The translations under genes were made by a program, and so were the position numbers. A stretch of DNA of 64,000 nucleotides, from NCBI RefSeq assembly GCF_008704655.1, contig NZ_CP023688.1:6826001-6890000 (forward strand), given 5' to 3'. Numbering within the stretch: position 1 is the first letter of the stretch; the number at the start of each line of letters is the position of its first letter. Under the pieces are notes generated by a model, which was given only the letters and a program-made list of their open reading frames with translations, did not search any database and was not told the origin of the DNA. Source of the stretch: Streptomyces rimosus. Lineage in GTDB: Bacteria > Actinomycetota > Actinomycetes > Streptomycetales > Streptomycetaceae. Below, piece after piece: positions 23,449 to 32,596 of this stretch.

Positions 23449-25211
23449 CTCTTGGTCTCCAGGTGTTTGCGGTTGAGCCACTTCGGCAGGCCGGGCGCTT
23501 CGAGGAATCCCTCGGCGCGGGCGCTCGCGATGCCGATGCGCAGCAGGTCGGTGCTCTTTTCGAAGAGCATGTACCGGGGTTCCCAGATGGGCCGGTATTT
23601 CGCGTTCGCGCGATAGAGCGATTCGATCTGCCACCACCGGGAGAAGAAACTGAGCAGCGAGCGCCACAGGCGCAGCACCGGGCCCGCGCCGAGCCGCGCA
23701 CCGCGTTCGAAGACGGAGCGGAACATCGCGAAGTTCAGCGAGACCTGAGTGATCTCCACCTCTTTCGCGCGCTGGATCAGCTCCAGGACCATGAACTCCA
23801 TCAGCCCGTTGTCGGAGTCCCGGTCCCGCCGCATCAGGTCGAGGGACAGGCCCTGCTTGCCCCACGGCACGAAGCTGAGCAGCGCGCGCAGCTCGCCGTC
23901 CGCGTCGGTGCATTCGAGCATCACGCAGCGCCCGTCGGCGGGGTCGCCCAGCCGGCCCAGCGCCATGGAGAAGCCGCGCTCGGTCTCGCCGTCGCGCCAG
24001 TCGTCGGCCAGCTTCAGCAGCCGCTCCATCTCCGGCTCGGGGATGTCCGCGTGGCGGCGGATACGGACCGTGTAGCCGGCCCGCTTGACGCGGTTGTACG
24101 CCTGCCGGACGGTCCGCATCGCGCGCCCTTCCAGCGTGAACTCCTCCGTGTCCACGATCGCCTCGTCGCCCAGCTCCAGCGCGTCCAGGCCGTGCCGGGC
24201 GTAGATCGTGCCGCCCTCCTCGCTCGCGCCCATCACCGCGGGCGTCCAGCCGTGCGCGCGGGCCTCGGCGAGCCACAGGTCGATGGCGCCGGGCCACGCC
24301 TCGGGGTCGCCGATCGGGTCGGCGGAGGCGAGCGAGACCCCGCCGACGACGCGGTAGGTGACGGCGGCCTTGCCGCTGGGGGACCAGATGACGCTCTTGT
24401 CGCGGCGCAGCGCGAAATAGCCCAGCGAGTCCCGGTCGCCCTGCCGCGCCAGCAGGTCGCGCAGCTTCTCCTCGTCCTCGGCGGTGATCGGGTCGGTGCT
24501 CCGTACGGAACGGAAGGCCGCCCACAGCACGAGCAGCAGCAGGACCGTGCTCATCACGTTGATGACGACGTTGACCCAGTTCGGCGTGGCGATGCCGGGG
24601 AAGCGGGAGTCGTCGGCGGCGATGGAGACCAGCCGCATGACGCCGTAGCGCCAGCGTTCCAGGAACGTCGAGTGGCCGCTCGATGCGGTGTTGGCGACGG
24701 TGACCAGGCACGCCGCGAGCAGCGAGGTGACCAGCAGGCCGCCGAGCGCGACGGCCGCGGCCAGCTTGGGGTTGGAGCGGTCGCCCTTGGCGTAGAACTC
24801 CTTGCGGCCCACCAGCAGCGAGACGACGAACAGCAGCGTCACCACGAAGGAGAACCAGTTCTGTCCGTGCCGGCGGAACTCCGGCGCCGCCACCATCGCG
24901 AGCGCGAACAGCACCAGGAACAGCCCGGAAAGGACCAGGTTCAGTATCCAGGCGGCGCGCTTGCGGCGGCGCATCGTCACCGCGAAGAACAGCGAGAAGA
25001 CGCCGGAGGCGAAGCCCGCGGTCAGCAGATAGGGAGTGAAGAACTCGTCGACGTTGTGCCGGCGGATGTCGTTGCCGATCGACACCCACACGGCACTGAG
25101 GACATTGATGAAGGTGACGGCTCGCAGATACCACACGGCGTACGCGGCGCCGCGCTGTGACCACCGACCGCTGGTGCGGTCCTCATCCGGGCTCAAGCGG
25201 ACTTCTCCCAT
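23445..25211 (-). CDS. MprF-like phosphatidylglycerol lysyltransferase-domain protein (DUF2156)
   Basis: This 588-residue protein has a membrane part of about six helices (about 25-215) and a C-terminal cytosolic domain of the LPG-synthase type (about 230-560). Diagnostic segments are 'LGYFALRRDKSVIWSPSGKAAVTYRVVGGVSLASADPIGDP', here quoted as GYFALRRDKS and SLASADPIGDP, then GFSMALGRLGDP, LDLMRRD and GLMEFMVLELI. Such proteins transfer an amino acid from aminoacyl-tRNA to phosphatidylglycerol and lower the negative surface charge. The N-terminal flippase part is shorter than in full MprF. The ATG at 25211 has TATGAT 8 nt upstream, suggesting a leaderless start. It is coupled to the rhomboid-like gene. 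Confidence 0.85.
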   Translation of the reverse strand: MGEVRLSPDEDRTSGRWSQRGAAYAVWYLRAVTFINVLSAVWVSIGNDIRRHNVDEFFTPYLLTAGFASGVFSLFFAVTMRRRKRAAWILNLVLSGLFLVLFALAMVAAPEFRRHGQNWFSFVVTLLFVVSLLVGRKEFYAKGDRSNPKLAAAVALGGLLVTSLLAACLVTVANTASSGHSTFLERWRYGVMRLVSIAADDSRFPGIATPNWVNVVINVMSTVLLLLVLWAAFRSVRSTDPITAEDEEKLRDLLARQGDRDSLGYFALRRDKSVIWSPSGKAAVTYRVVGGVSLASADPIGDPEAWPGAIDLWLAEARAHGWTPAVMGASEEGGTIYARHGLDALELGDEAIVDTEEFTLEGRAMRTVRQAYNRVKRAGYTVRIRRHADIPEPEMERLLKLADDWRDGETERGFSMALGRLGDPADGRCVMLECTDADGELRALLSFVPWGKQGLSLDLMRRDRDSDNGLMEFMVLELIQRAKEVEITQVSLNFAMFRSVFERGARLGAGPVLRLWRSLLSFFSRWWQIESLYRANAKYRPIWEPRYMLFEKSTDLLRIGIASARAEGFLEAPGLPKWLNRKHLETKR

Positions 25212-25303
25212 GAAACTTGATCATATGGGGGCGCCACCGACGCCCGGATCCGCTGGAATCCGGCCGTCCCGCGGGTGCGCGGGCCGGTGCCGACAGGCTC
25301 CGG

Positions 25304-26350
25304 TCAGTCGCGTACGGGCAGGTCTGCCGCCAGGGCCGCGGCCGCCTGCACCAGTGGCAGGGCGAGCAGCGCCCCCGTCCCCTCACCAGCAGTGACGCCG
25401 TGATCGAGCAGAGGGTTGAGCGCGATCCGATCGAGCGCCTTCGCCTGCGCCGGCTCCCCGCTGATCTGCCCGGCCAGCCACCAGTCCGGTGACCGGAACG
25501 CCACCCGCTGCGCCACCAGCGCGCAGGCCGCCGAGACCACCCCGTCCAGGATCACCGGGGTGCGCCGGACCGCGCTCTGCAGCAGGAAACCGGTGATCGC
25601 GGCCAGGTCGGCGCCGCCGGTGGCGGCCAGCAGCTCCAGCTGGTCGCCGAGGACCGGCCGGGCCCGGCGCAGCGCGTCGCGGATCGCCGCGCACTTGCGC
25701 ATCCAGGCCAGGTCGTCGATGCCGGCGCCGCCGCGCCCGGTGACCACCGACGCGTCGGTGCCGCACAGCGCGGCGATCAGTGTGCTGGCCGCGGTGGTGC
25801 CGCCCACGCTCAGATCGCCCAGCGCGACCAGGTCCGTACCGGCGTCCGCCTCCTCGTCGGCGACCGCCATGCCCGCCCGGAACGCCTGCTCCGCCTCCTC
25901 GGCGGTCAGCGCGTTCTCGATGTCGATACGGCCCGAACCGCGCCGCACCCGGTGCCGGGTGACCTCCTCCGGCAGCTCCGCCGGGTCGCAGTCCACGGCC
26001 ACGTCCACGACGCGCACCGGCACCCCGGCCCGGCGCGCCAGGATCGCCGCCGGGCTCGACCCGTCCAGCACGTCCCGTACGAGGTCCTTGGTGCTCCCGG
26101 CCGGGCGGCCCGACACGTCCAGCGACGCCACGCCGTGATCGCCCGCGAACAGCACCGCACGCGGCCGCTCGACGGGCCGTACCGGCACCTGCTGCTGCGT
26201 GGCGGCCAGCCACTCGCCGATCTCGTCCAGCCGGCCCAGGGCTCCCGGCCGCAGCGCCAGCCGCGCCCGGCGCTCCTCGGCGTCACGGCGCGCGCCGCCG
26301 TCGGGGCGCTCGATCAGGTGGGCGAAGTCATCGAGGTTCAGGGCGCTCAT
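25304..26350 (-). CDS. cobT: nicotinate-nucleotide-dimethylbenzimidazole phosphoribosyltransferase
   Basis: This 348-residue enzyme makes alpha-ribazole phosphate from dimethylbenzimidazole and nicotinate mononucleotide for the lower ligand of cobalamin. CobT features in order are RPGALGRLDEIGEWLA, VLFAGDHGVA, GDLSVGGTTAASTL, GRGGAGIDD, ATGGADLAAITGFLL and PLLDHGVTAGEGTGALLALPL, whose Glu is the catalytic residue. The length matches the family. The ATG at 26350 has TAATCT seven nt upstream, a leaderless pattern. It lies downstream of the methyltransferase and cobU genes on the same strand. Confidence 0.95.
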   Translation of the reverse strand: MSALNLDDFAHLIERPDGGARRDAEERRARLALRPGALGRLDEIGEWLAATQQQVPVRPVERPRAVLFAGDHGVASLDVSGRPAGSTKDLVRDVLDGSSPAAILARRAGVPVRVVDVAVDCDPAELPEEVTRHRVRRGSGRIDIENALTAEEAEQAFRAGMAVADEEADAGTDLVALGDLSVGGTTAASTLIAALCGTDASVVTGRGGAGIDDLAWMRKCAAIRDALRRARPVLGDQLELLAATGGADLAAITGFLLQSAVRRTPVILDGVVSAACALVAQRVAFRSPDWWLAGQISGEPAQAKALDRIALNPLLDHGVTAGEGTGALLALPLVQAAAALAADLPVRD

Positions 26351-26360
26351 TCGGCGCAGA

Positions 26361-27155
26361 TTACCGGGAACGGTGCCCGGCGGGCCGCTCCGGGTCGGCC
26401 GCGGCGCCTCCCGGCAAGCGGGCCGCGGCGGTCCGGCGGGCGCCGAAGCGGATCTCGGTGACCGTACGGGCGGGCGTGTGCAGCAGCGGTACGTACTGCC
26501 GCCACCGCGCCAGGCGCCCGGCGAGCGGCCCACGGCCGGGCGGCGGCACCTCGCGGACGGCGACGACGTTCGGATGTGCGCCCGCGATCTTCGGGAGGTC
26601 GGCGGCGTTCAGGCCCCAGCGCAGCGGCGGCGCGGCGGGAGGCGTACGGCCCGCGCACCAGCGGGGAACCGCGTCGAAGACCAGCGCGCCGCCGGGGAAG
26701 CGCTCCGCGCACGCCGCGAACAGGGCCCGTACCTCGGGCGGACGGAGGAACATCAGCAGGCCGCGTGCGGTCACCACCACCCCGCGCTCCGGCGCCCGGA
26801 CCGCGTCCAGCCAGCCGGGACCGGTCACCGGGCAGGCGAGCGTCCGCCGCCGGGGCCCGTCCGGCAGCAGCATCCGGCGGACCGCCGCGGTCTCCGGCGC
26901 CTCCACGCTCAGCCAGTGCAGCCGCCCGTTGTCCAGCCGCCAGAAGGCGGTCCCCAGCCCCTCGCCGAGCGCGACGACCGTGGCCAGCGGGTGGCGGTGT
27001 ACGTAGGCGCGTACGACGGCGTCGAAGCGGTACGAGACGGGGCACCCCGGGGCGTCCGCGGCGGCGCGCCACGGGGCGCCAGCGGCGGTCACCGGACCGG
27101 CCGCGGGGACCGGCGGGCCGCCCGCGCCGGTCACCCTGCCCTCCGTATCGGTCAC
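26361..27155 (-). CDS. LCMT-type class I SAM-dependent methyltransferase
   Basis: This protein of about 264 residues resembles leucine carboxyl methyltransferase-like O-methyltransferases. 'YRFDAVVRAYVHRHPLATVVALGEGLGTAFWRLDN' (quoted as VVALGEGLGTAFWR) is motif I, where the usual ELGCGLDT is changed to ALGEGLGT. Further on, ARGLLMFL and GALVFDAVPRW are the next strands. The ALGEGLG form suggests altered SAM binding but not loss of it. The start is uncertain: GTG at 27155 is proposed, but the frame is open to 27263 through a repeat array derived from the cobU end. It sits between cobU and cobT on the same strand and may be a paralogue co-opted into the operon rather than a cobalamin enzyme. 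Confidence 0.6.
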   Translation of the reverse strand: MTDTEGRVTGAGGPPVPAAGPVTAAGAPWRAAADAPGCPVSYRFDAVVRAYVHRHPLATVVALGEGLGTAFWRLDNGRLHWLSVEAPETAAVRRMLLPDGPRRRTLACPVTGPGWLDAVRAPERGVVVTARGLLMFLRPPEVRALFAACAERFPGGALVFDAVPRWCAGRTPPAAPPLRWGLNAADLPKIAGAHPNVVAVREVPPPGRGPLAGRLARWRQYVPLLHTPARTVTEIRFGARRTAAARLPGGAAADPERPAGHRSR

Positions 27156-27212
27156 AGGACAAGACCACCCGGCGCCGCGGGCGCGGGCAAGCGGACACGG
27201 GCATGGGACGGG

Positions 27213-27420
27213 CCGTGTCATCCGCGCAGCGCAAGCGCCGGCGGGGGTCGCGGGCTGTGTCACCGCGCAGTGCGAGTACCTGCCCGGTGATCGCGGTGTC
27301 GTCAGCGCGGTGCGAGCGGCTGTCCGGCGGGTGTGGGCTGGGTCATCCGCGTCGGCGCGAGTACCGGCCTGGTGGCTGCGGGCCGTGTCACCCGCGCAGC
27401 GCGAGCGCCTGACCGGCGAC
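27213..27420 (-). repeat. five degenerate 39-45 nt repeats derived from the cobU 3' end
   Basis: The motif (g)tGTCayCCGCGcagcGCGAGcgCC recurs with its GTGTC (or GGGTC) at 27213, 27255, 27294, 27338 and 27383. The last copy is the cobU stop codon with its final codons (ALALRG, stop). The upstream copies have drifted and fill the space before the methyltransferase gene. Confidence 0.75.
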
Positions 27421-28656
27421 GACCAGCAGGACGTGTTCGCACTCGGCGCCGAACATCGCGTTGAGCCGGCCCAGTTCGTCGCGGAAACGGCGGCCGGACG
27501 CGGTGGCCGGGACCACCCCCGAGCCGACCTCGTTGCTCACCGCCACCACCGGGCGCCGGGTGCCGCGTACGGCCGCGACCAGCTCGTCCACCCGCGCGCG
27601 CAGCTCCCGCTCGCCGCCCGCCGCCCACTTCCCGTCGTCCCACGCGTCCACCTCGTCCATGGCGTGCGTCAGCCACAGGGCGAGGCAGTCGATGAGCAGC
27701 GGCGAGTCGTCCGGCGCGTCCGGTACGGCGCTGCCGACCGGGCGCTCCTCATGGCGGGCGCCGCCTTCGAGGAGCGGCAGCAGGTCGCAGGTCTCCGTCG
27801 TACGCCAGGAAGCCGGGCGGCGCTCGCGGTGGGCCGAGACCCGCGCGGCCCACTCGGTGTCCCCGTCCCGGGTGCCGCCGGTGGCCACGTACAGAACGTC
27901 CGGGAACGCCGCCAGCCGCCGCTCGGCCTCCGCCGACTTGCCGCTGCGCGCGCCGCCCAGCACGAGCGTGCGGCGCGGCAGGTCGGGCACCGCGTGGTAC
28001 TCGCCGACCAGCAGCGACGTGCCGTCCGGTACAGCGCGCGCGCCCGCCGCCGCCAGCCTGCGGTGCAGCTCGGGGCCGGGCGGTACATCGTGGTCCAGAT
28101 GGACGCCCAGCACATCGGTCGCCGCGTCCACGGCCCCGCTCGCCCGCAACCGCGCCAGCGCGTCCGGCCGCCCCAGCACGTCCAGCAGAACCATGTCGTA
28201 CGGGCCGGAGCCGCGCCCGCGGCCCTCGCCCTCCGCCAGCCCGGCCGGCGCTGCGCCCGGCGGCAGATACAGCAGCCGCTCGCCCTCCGGGCCGCCGACC
28301 TCGTAACCGGTACCCGGTACGTCCACGGCGACGGCCCGCACCCGGTGCCCGTCCAGCAGCGCCAGCTCCCGGCCGTCCGCGACCCGCCCCGGCTGCGGCA
28401 GCCCGGCGGGCACCTCCATCGCGGGCCCGTCGTGCGGATGCGAGAGCAGCACCTGCCGTACGGCGGTCAGCGAATGCCCGGCGCGCGCGGCGGCGAACGC
28501 GGGGCCCGGGGTCAGGTCCAGAAGCAGCGCCCCGTCGATGAGCAGCGCGGTGGCCGCCCGCGCCTCGTCGCCGACGGCGGTGGCGCAGGCGGCACAGGGG
28601 CAGCCGGGGCGCGGCAGCCCCCGGGGGGCTCCGGTGCCGAGCAGAGTCAGTTCCAC
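27388..28656 (-). CDS. cobU: fusion of a degenerate metallo-beta-lactamase domain and CobU adenosylcobinamide kinase/guanylyltransferase
   Basis: This 422-residue protein is more than twice the length of a plain CobU (about 180). Residues 230-422 are CobU: P-loop GGARSGKS at 234-241, 'YVATGGTRDGDTEWAARVSAHRERRPASW' (quoted as VATGGTRDGD and RVSAHRERRP, with the guanylylated His), LIDCLALWL and VSNEVGSGVVP. CobU phosphorylates adenosylcobinamide and then transfers GMP. Residues 1-225 look like a PhnP-like metallo-beta-lactamase fold: LTLLGTGAPRGLPRPGCPCAAC, then LLIDGALLLDLTPGP, and SHPHDGP at 72-78 in place of HxHxDH. Two His and one Asp remain. The start is GTG with GGGAGA upstream. The MITE-like element sits 64 nt upstream. 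Confidence 0.9.
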   Translation of the reverse strand: MELTLLGTGAPRGLPRPGCPCAACATAVGDEARAATALLIDGALLLDLTPGPAFAAARAGHSLTAVRQVLLSHPHDGPAMEVPAGLPQPGRVADGRELALLDGHRVRAVAVDVPGTGYEVGGPEGERLLYLPPGAAPAGLAEGEGRGRGSGPYDMVLLDVLGRPDALARLRASGAVDAATDVLGVHLDHDVPPGPELHRRLAAAGARAVPDGTSLLVGEYHAVPDLPRRTLVLGGARSGKSAEAERRLAAFPDVLYVATGGTRDGDTEWAARVSAHRERRPASWRTTETCDLLPLLEGGARHEERPVGSAVPDAPDDSPLLIDCLALWLTHAMDEVDAWDDGKWAAGGERELRARVDELVAAVRGTRRPVVAVSNEVGSGVVPATASGRRFRDELGRLNAMFGAECEHVLLVVAGQALALRG

Positions 28657-28719
28657 GCGCCGATTTTCTCCCGTCCACGCCGGCCGGGCGCGCGGGGGCC
28701 GGTCTCGACACGGCCGATA

Positions 28720-28990
28720 GGCCCTGTCGCCAAGCTCCCGCCTGCCCCGCGATTCCCCCGGCTACCGCTGGGAGGTGCCCCCAGGACGCACTCCCCACGC
28801 CTGCACGGCGCGGGGCCCCCACCGTTGTCGGGCCCTTCCCGGTACACCCAGTACCCGGAAGACCTTCCGCCTTGCGATCGGCTCGGCTTCCGAAGGACGG
28901 GTCGAAGAGCCGAGACGGAGCGCAGCGGGGTGCACCAGACGCCGCGGGGCCTGCCCTCCGGGCAGACGGCGGAAGCTTGACGACAGGGCC
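28720..28990. mobile_element. 271-bp MITE-like element with terminal inverted repeats and TA flanks
   Basis: The left end GGCCCTGTCGCCAAGCTCCC and the inverted right end GGCCCTGTCGTCAAGCTTCC match at 18 of 20 positions. Both continue into CGCC and, after a 3-nt indel, TGCCC. The element is bounded by TA at 28718-28719 and 28991-28992, as expected for a TA target duplication. No transposase frame is inside. Ends starting GGCCCTGTCGTCAAG are typical of IS5/IS427-like elements in Streptomyces. It lies between cobU and the small gene at 29155. The rest of 28657-29154 shows no gene. Confidence 0.8.
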
Positions 28991-29154
28991 TAGGCTGCGG
29001 AACAGCACGTACGCGGGACGTACACCGCGCGTTGGCGGGGCATACGCCGGGCGTACGGCGCACCGGCGCGGGCGGGGGCGGCACGGCTTCCCGGCGCGCC
29101 CCGGTGCGGCAGTGGTACGCGACGAGCAGGCACTCGGTGGACCAGGAGGCGGAC

Positions 29155-29364
29155 ATGGTGTGGACGTGGCGGTTCGAGAAGGCCGACGGTACGGAGGTGG
29201 AGCCCGCGGTGCAGCCGGAGGACTTCACCACCCAGGGGGACGCGGAGTCCTGGATCGGCGAGGTGTGGAAGGACCTCCTCGACGGGGGCGCCGACAAGGT
29301 GACGCTCTTCGAGGACAGCACCGAGATCTACGGGATGAGCCTGCACGCGGAGGCGGCGGGGTGA
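29155..29364 (+). CDS. small conserved hypothetical protein (69 aa)
   Basis: The 69-residue protein MVWTWRFEKADGTEV... is acidic, with one predicted helix (DAESWIGEVWKDLLDGG) flanked by beta-type segments (VTLFEDSTEIYGMSL). I recognise it as a small conserved streptomycete protein but cannot name a function. A strong ribosome-binding site (AGGAGG, 6-7 nt before the ATG) supports the start and that it is real. It stands alone, divergent from cobU across the MITE-like element, and has a strong terminator downstream. Confidence 0.75.
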   Translation: MVWTWRFEKADGTEVEPAVQPEDFTTQGDAESWIGEVWKDLLDGGADKVTLFEDSTEIYGMSLHAEAAG

Positions 29365-29388
29365 CCGGTTGACCGGTTGACCGGGCCG

Positions 29389-29426
29389 GCGGGCACCGGC
29401 CGGGGAGCGGCCCGGCCGGTGCCCGC
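29389..29426. terminator. strong bidirectional terminator
   Basis: A perfect 15-bp stem (gcgggcaccggccgg / ccggccggtgcccgc) with an 8-nt loop lies between the small gene ending at 29364 and the convergent HtrA-type gene ending at 29516. Short tgaccggt repeats precede it (29363-29381). Confidence 0.8.
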
Positions 29427-29515
29427 AGTATCCGTACGGGTCAGTGCCCGCCGGAGCCATCCCGCCCGGGGCCCGCCGCATCCGTACCGGCCGGGTGTCC
29501 GCCGCCCCGACCTGC

Positions 29516-30610
29516 TCAGATCGTCCCGAGTGTGACCCGTACCGTCTTCTGCGCCCCGTCCCGGTCGACCGTCACCTCCACCTTGTCGCCGGGCTTGTGG
29601 CCCGCCAGCGCCTCCGACAGGTCCTGCATGGTGCGGACGGCGGTCCCGTCGAACTTCACGATGACGTCGCCCGCCTTGATGCCCGCCTGATCGGCCGGGC
29701 CGCCCTCCTTGACGCTCGCGACGCTCACCCCGGCGCCCTCGAAGTCCTGGCCGACGATGGTGCGGCCGGTGATGCCGAGCGCCGCGCGGCCCGAGTTGGT
29801 GACCTTGCCGTCCTTGATGATCTGGTCGGCGATGTTGCGGACGGTGGAGGCCGGGATGGCGAAGCCGATGCCCGGGGCCGCGCCCTCGCCCATCTGCGGG
29901 TCGGTGGCGGCCAGCGTGGGGATGCCGATGACCTGGTCGGAGAGGTTGACCAGGGCGCCGCCGCTGTTGCCCGGGTTGATGGCGGCGGAGGTCTGCACCA
30001 CGTTGGCGAGGGTGGCGCCCGTGCCGCCGCCGCTGCTCGGCTCGCTGACGGTGCGTCCGGTCGCCGAGACGATGCCCTGGGTGACGCTGCCGGACAGCCC
30101 CAGCGGGCTGCCCATGGCGAGCACGATCTGCCCGATCTCCACCTTGGCGGAGTCGCCGAAGGTGGCCGGCTTCAGATCGCCCGGCGCCTTGTCGATCTTG
30201 ATGACGGCGAGGTCCTGCTCCGGATAGGAGGCGACCAGCGAGGCGTTCAGCGAGCGGCTGCCCCGTGCCGTGGTCACCTTGGACGTTTTCTCCTGGCCGA
30301 CGACATGCGCATTGGTGACGATGTGCCCGCGCGCGTCGTAGACCACCCCCGAGCCCAGCCCCTCCCCGGTGGTGATCTGGACGACCGACGGCAGCACGTC
30401 CTTCACCACCCTCTGATAGGCGTTCTGCAGGTCGGTGCTGACGCTGGGGGCCGCCGCCCTCGCGGGGGAGGTGGCGGGGGCCGACGACGGGGACCGGTCG
30501 GCGGAGTCGGGCGAGCCCGAACCGGAGCAGCCGGCCATCAGTGCGGTCGCGCACAGGGCGGCCGCCGCGGCGACCGCCGCCCTGTGAGGGGAAGTCGGTG
30601 AAGGCGTCAT
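29516..30610 (-). CDS. HtrA/DegP-type trypsin-like serine protease with PDZ domain, lipoprotein
   Basis: This 364-residue protein has a signal peptide with lipobox ALMAGC (Cys about 28), a Ser/Ala linker, a trypsin-like protease domain (about 65-260) and a PDZ domain (about 270-360). The catalytic triad is clear: His in VTNAHVV, Asp in DLAVIKI and Ser in NPGNSGGAL. The PDZ domain carries 'GPADQAGIKAGDVIVKFDG'. Such proteases degrade or refold damaged exported proteins outside the membrane. It lacks the N-terminal transmembrane helix common in actinobacterial HtrA and appears lipid-anchored instead. The ABC transporter gene lies 16 nt upstream on the same strand, so the two may be co-transcribed. 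Confidence 0.93.
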   Translation of the reverse strand: MTPSPTSPHRAAVAAAAALCATALMAGCSGSGSPDSADRSPSSAPATSPARAAAPSVSTDLQNAYQRVVKDVLPSVVQITTGEGLGSGVVYDARGHIVTNAHVVGQEKTSKVTTARGSRSLNASLVASYPEQDLAVIKIDKAPGDLKPATFGDSAKVEIGQIVLAMGSPLGLSGSVTQGIVSATGRTVSEPSSGGGTGATLANVVQTSAAINPGNSGGALVNLSDQVIGIPTLAATDPQMGEGAAPGIGFAIPASTVRNIADQIIKDGKVTNSGRAALGITGRTIVGQDFEGAGVSVASVKEGGPADQAGIKAGDVIVKFDGTAVRTMQDLSEALAGHKPGDKVEVTVDRDGAQKTVRVTLGTI

Positions 30611-30625
30611 GCCTGGAGTGTCCCG

Positions 30626-32473
30626 TCAGGACGCCTGATTCGCCCGGTCATCCGGCGCCGTGGCGAGAAACTGCGTCGCCGCCAGCTCTCCGTACAGGGG
30701 ATCGCTCGCCACCAGCTCCGCGTGCGTACCGATCGCGCGCACCCGTCCCGCCTCCATCACCACGATCCGGTCCGCGAGCGTGACGGTGGACAGCCGGTGC
30801 GCCACCACGAGCACCGTGGTCGTACGGGCCGCCTCCGCGACCGTGTCCCGCAGCGCCAGTTCGTTGACCGCGTCCAGCTGCGAGGTCGCCTCGTCCAGGA
30901 GCAGCAGCCGCGGCTCGCGCAGCAGCGCCCGCGCGATCGCCACCCGCTGCCGCTCGCCGCCGGACAGCTTGCTGCCGCGGTGTCCCACCGGCGTCTCCAG
31001 GCCCTCCGGCAGCCGTTCGACCAGGCCGTCCAGCCGGGTCCGGGTCAGGACGCGGGCCAGCTGGTCGTCGGTGGCGCCGGGCGCCGCGAACATCAGGTTC
31101 TCACGCAAGGTGCCGGACAGGACGGGCGCGTCCTGCTCGACGTAGCCGATCTGGGCGCGCAGCCGTTCCAGCGGCCAGTCCCGTACGTCCGTGCCATCGA
31201 CCAGCACCCGGCCGCCGTCCGCCTCGTAGAACCGCTCCACCAGCCCGAAGACGGTGGACTTGCCGGCGCCGGACGGGCCGACGAACGCCGTCATGCCGCC
31301 GCCGGGCACCACGAAGTCCACGCCGTGGTGGACGGGCGGCAGGTCCGGGCGGTAGCGGAAGGTGACCCCTTCGAAGGCGATGCTCGCGGGCTTCGCGGGG
31401 GTGGCGGCCCCGGCGCCTTCCTGATCCCCTGCCTCCAGGGGCTCCGTCTCCAAGGGCTCCGTCTCCAGGCCCTCCGCCTCCGCCATCCGGGCGATCGCCG
31501 CCGACCCCACCTGGTAGGCGGACGCCGCCTCCACCAGCCGGGATATCGGGTCGATCAGGTAGAAGAGGTAGAGCAGGAACGCGATCAGGGTGGCGATGTC
31601 GGTGGCCCCCGAGGCCACCCGCGCGCCGCCGACGCCCAGCACGGCCAGGAAGGAGACCTGGACCGCGAGCCCCACCGAGGACATCGCGAGGGACTGCCAC
31701 TTCGCGGCCCGTACGCCGCCGCGCCACGCCTCGCGCGCGGCCGCCTCGATGGCCGCCTCCTCCCGCCGCTCCGCGCCGGACGCCTTGACCGTACGGAACG
31801 CGCCGAACGTCCGCTCCAGCGCCGTGGAGATCGCTCCCACGGCCTCCTGCGCCCGCTTCGTCGCCTTGGATATCCGGGGCATGACCAGCCCCATGGAGCT
31901 GCCGATGAGCACGATCACGGCGACCGTCACCCCGAGCAGCACCGGCTCCAGCAGGGCCATGAACACGATCGCGCCGACCAGGGTGGCGAGGCCGGTCCCG
32001 GCGGACACCAGCGACTGGGTGGTGATCGCGCGCAGCAGCGTGGTGTCCGCGGTGACCCGCGACATCAGGTCGCCGGGCTTGCTGCGGTCCACCGCGGGCA
32101 TCCGCAGCCGCAGCAGCCGGGCGACGAGCTGACGCCGGGCGGCGAGCACCACGGACTCGGCGGTGCGTTCCAGGACGTACGCGCCGACCGCTTCCGCCAC
32201 GGCGCCCGCCACCACCAGCGCGGTCAGCAGCACCAGCAGCATGGTGATCGACTCGTGCACACCCAGGCGCTCGACCAGCGCCTTGGCGGCCAGTGGCTGG
32301 ACGAGGCCGGCGGCCGAGCCGACCAGGGTCAGCAGCCCGCCCAGGGCGATGGCGGCGCGGTGCGGCCGGATGTGGCCGTACAGCACGCGCCAGGTCTTGC
32401 GGACGGGGAGGGAGGGCTGCGGGGGTTCCGCGTCGGCGGCGGCCGGGGCGGTTCTCGGGGTGTCGGTGCTCAC
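30626..32473 (-). CDS. ABC transporter, fused permease and ATP-binding subunits (exporter type)
   Basis: This protein of about 615 residues is a half-size exporter. A six-helix ABC type I transmembrane domain (about 30-320) is followed by an ATPase domain (about 370-600). Visible are Walker [11 protein letters not shown]-loop [10 protein letters not shown], signature [16 protein letters not shown], Walker [13 protein letters not shown] and the switch His in VVAHRLST. It should work as a homodimer. The substrate is unknown; relatives export lipids, peptides or drugs. The start is unclear: GTG at 32473 is used, a TTG at 32482 is also in frame, and neither has a good ribosome-binding site. A short [13 protein letters not shown] repeat sits in the linker. 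Confidence 0.92.
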   Translation of the reverse strand: MSTDTPRTAPAAADAEPPQPSLPVRKTWRVLYGHIRPHRAAIALGGLLTLVGSAAGLVQPLAAKALVERLGVHESITMLLVLLTALVVAGAVAEAVGAYVLERTAESVVLAARRQLVARLLRLRMPAVDRSKPGDLMSRVTADTTLLRAITTQSLVSAGTGLATLVGAIVFMALLEPVLLGVTVAVIVLIGSSMGLVMPRISKATKRAQEAVGAISTALERTFGAFRTVKASGAERREEAAIEAAAREAWRGGVRAAKWQSLAMSSVGLAVQVSFLAVLGVGGARVASGATDIATLIAFLLYLFYLIDPISRLVEAASAYQVGSAAIARMAEAEGLETEPLETEPLEAGDQEGAGAATPAKPASIAFEGVTFRYRPDLPPVHHGVDFVVPGGGMTAFVGPSGAGKSTVFGLVERFYEADGGRVLVDGTDVRDWPLERLRAQIGYVEQDAPVLSGTLRENLMFAAPGATDDQLARVLTRTRLDGLVERLPEGLETPVGHRGSKLSGGERQRVAIARALLREPRLLLLDEATSQLDAVNELALRDTVAEAARTTTVLVVAHRLSTVTLADRIVVMEAGRVRAIGTHAELVASDPLYGELAATQFLATAPDDRANQAS

Positions 32474-32596
32474 GAAGAACAAGACGCGGGAGAGGGGCGA
32501 TTACCTGTCTTTTACCCGTAGGGGATTTGGCACGGGCGGCTGGAGACAGGGGCGGGGCGCGCGCTCGTGCGCACGCCCGGTTGCACACCCGCGCTC

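Noticed and set aside
28657..28719. Cobalamin riboswitch before cobU
   Set aside because: I looked for the conserved B12-box and stem pattern in the sequence before cobU and saw none; the interval is taken up by the MITE-like element.
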